Positions 14,087 through 14,114 of a stretch of 14,114 bases of DNA are shown in pieces. A program made the translations under genes and the position numbers. The notes beneath the pieces are model-generated. The model searched no databases, was not told where the DNA came from, and saw only the letters and a program-made list of their open reading frames with translations. The first letter of the stretch is position 1, and every line of letters begins with the position of its first letter. Origin of the DNA: CAZPWQ01 sp964590495 (GTDB lineage: Bacteria; Bacteroidota; Rhodothermia; Balneolales; Balneolaceae); contig CAZPWQ010000095.1 in assembly GCA_964590495.1 (NCBI GenBank), positions 1 through 14,114 of the forward strand. The letters are read 5' to 3'.

Positions 14087-14114
14087 ATGGTGTTGCATTA
14101 TTTGCGGGACCTAC

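Overview
The window looks like ordinary chromosome from a Gram-negative bacterium of the Bacteroidota/Balneolota/Rhodothermota neighbourhood. This is inferred from protein character only. The clues are a single five-helix cytochrome b SdhC with Bacteroidota-type SdhA and SdhB, a KMGKS-type CysRS, an outer-membrane protein ending in phenylalanine, and mostly absent or weak Shine-Dalgarno sequences. No 16S or other decisive marker is present. There are no phage genes, transposases, CRISPR arrays, tRNAs or rRNAs.

Layout. At 57-1987 (minus strand) lie rlmN and then a coiled-coil lipoprotein. A 352-bp gene-free stretch (1988-2339) follows; it is rich in inverted repeats and carries the intrinsic terminator of osmC. 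osmC (minus) and an MscS-type channel gene (plus) diverge from 2766-2980, which suggests an osmotic/oxidative stress pair. The channel gene converges on a minus-strand gene for an unassigned periplasmic/outer-membrane protein (3945-5195). From 9758 down to 5410 a minus-strand run cysS - lgt - phosphohexomutase has gaps of 44 and 87 bp and is probably co-transcribed. From 9993 to 14010 on the plus strand is the succinate dehydrogenase/fumarate reductase operon sdhC-sdhA-sdhB, preceded by a good sigma70-like promoter. It feeds electrons from succinate through SdhA (FAD) and SdhB (three Fe-S clusters) to SdhC (di-haem, quinone).

The least ordinary part is what fills the gaps. Between sdhC and sdhA sits a roughly 515-bp AT-rich unit: a GxxExxY-family (PD-(D/E)XK-like) gene broken by one frameshift and flanked by 27-bp imperfect inverted repeats. 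Between sdhA and sdhB is an 86-bp imperfect palindrome filling the space from the stop codon to just before the ribosome-binding region. Just after sdhB is a third dyad whose words resemble the GxxExxY arms. A fourth, perfect 12-bp dyad overlaps the cysS stop codon. These intergenic palindromes all begin at, or within about 11 bp of, a stop codon, so they look like small dispersed repeats that settle at gene 3' ends. The cysS upstream region also holds a short ORF that overlaps the cysS start as ATGA and contains a terminator-like hairpin.

I did not find a clearly new multi-gene system. The best candidates for something undescribed are the GxxExxY/inverted-repeat unit, the stop-codon-proximal palindromes, the structured 2067-2280 region, the Lgt with an apparent duplicated first helix, and the DCxxC outer-membrane protein family.
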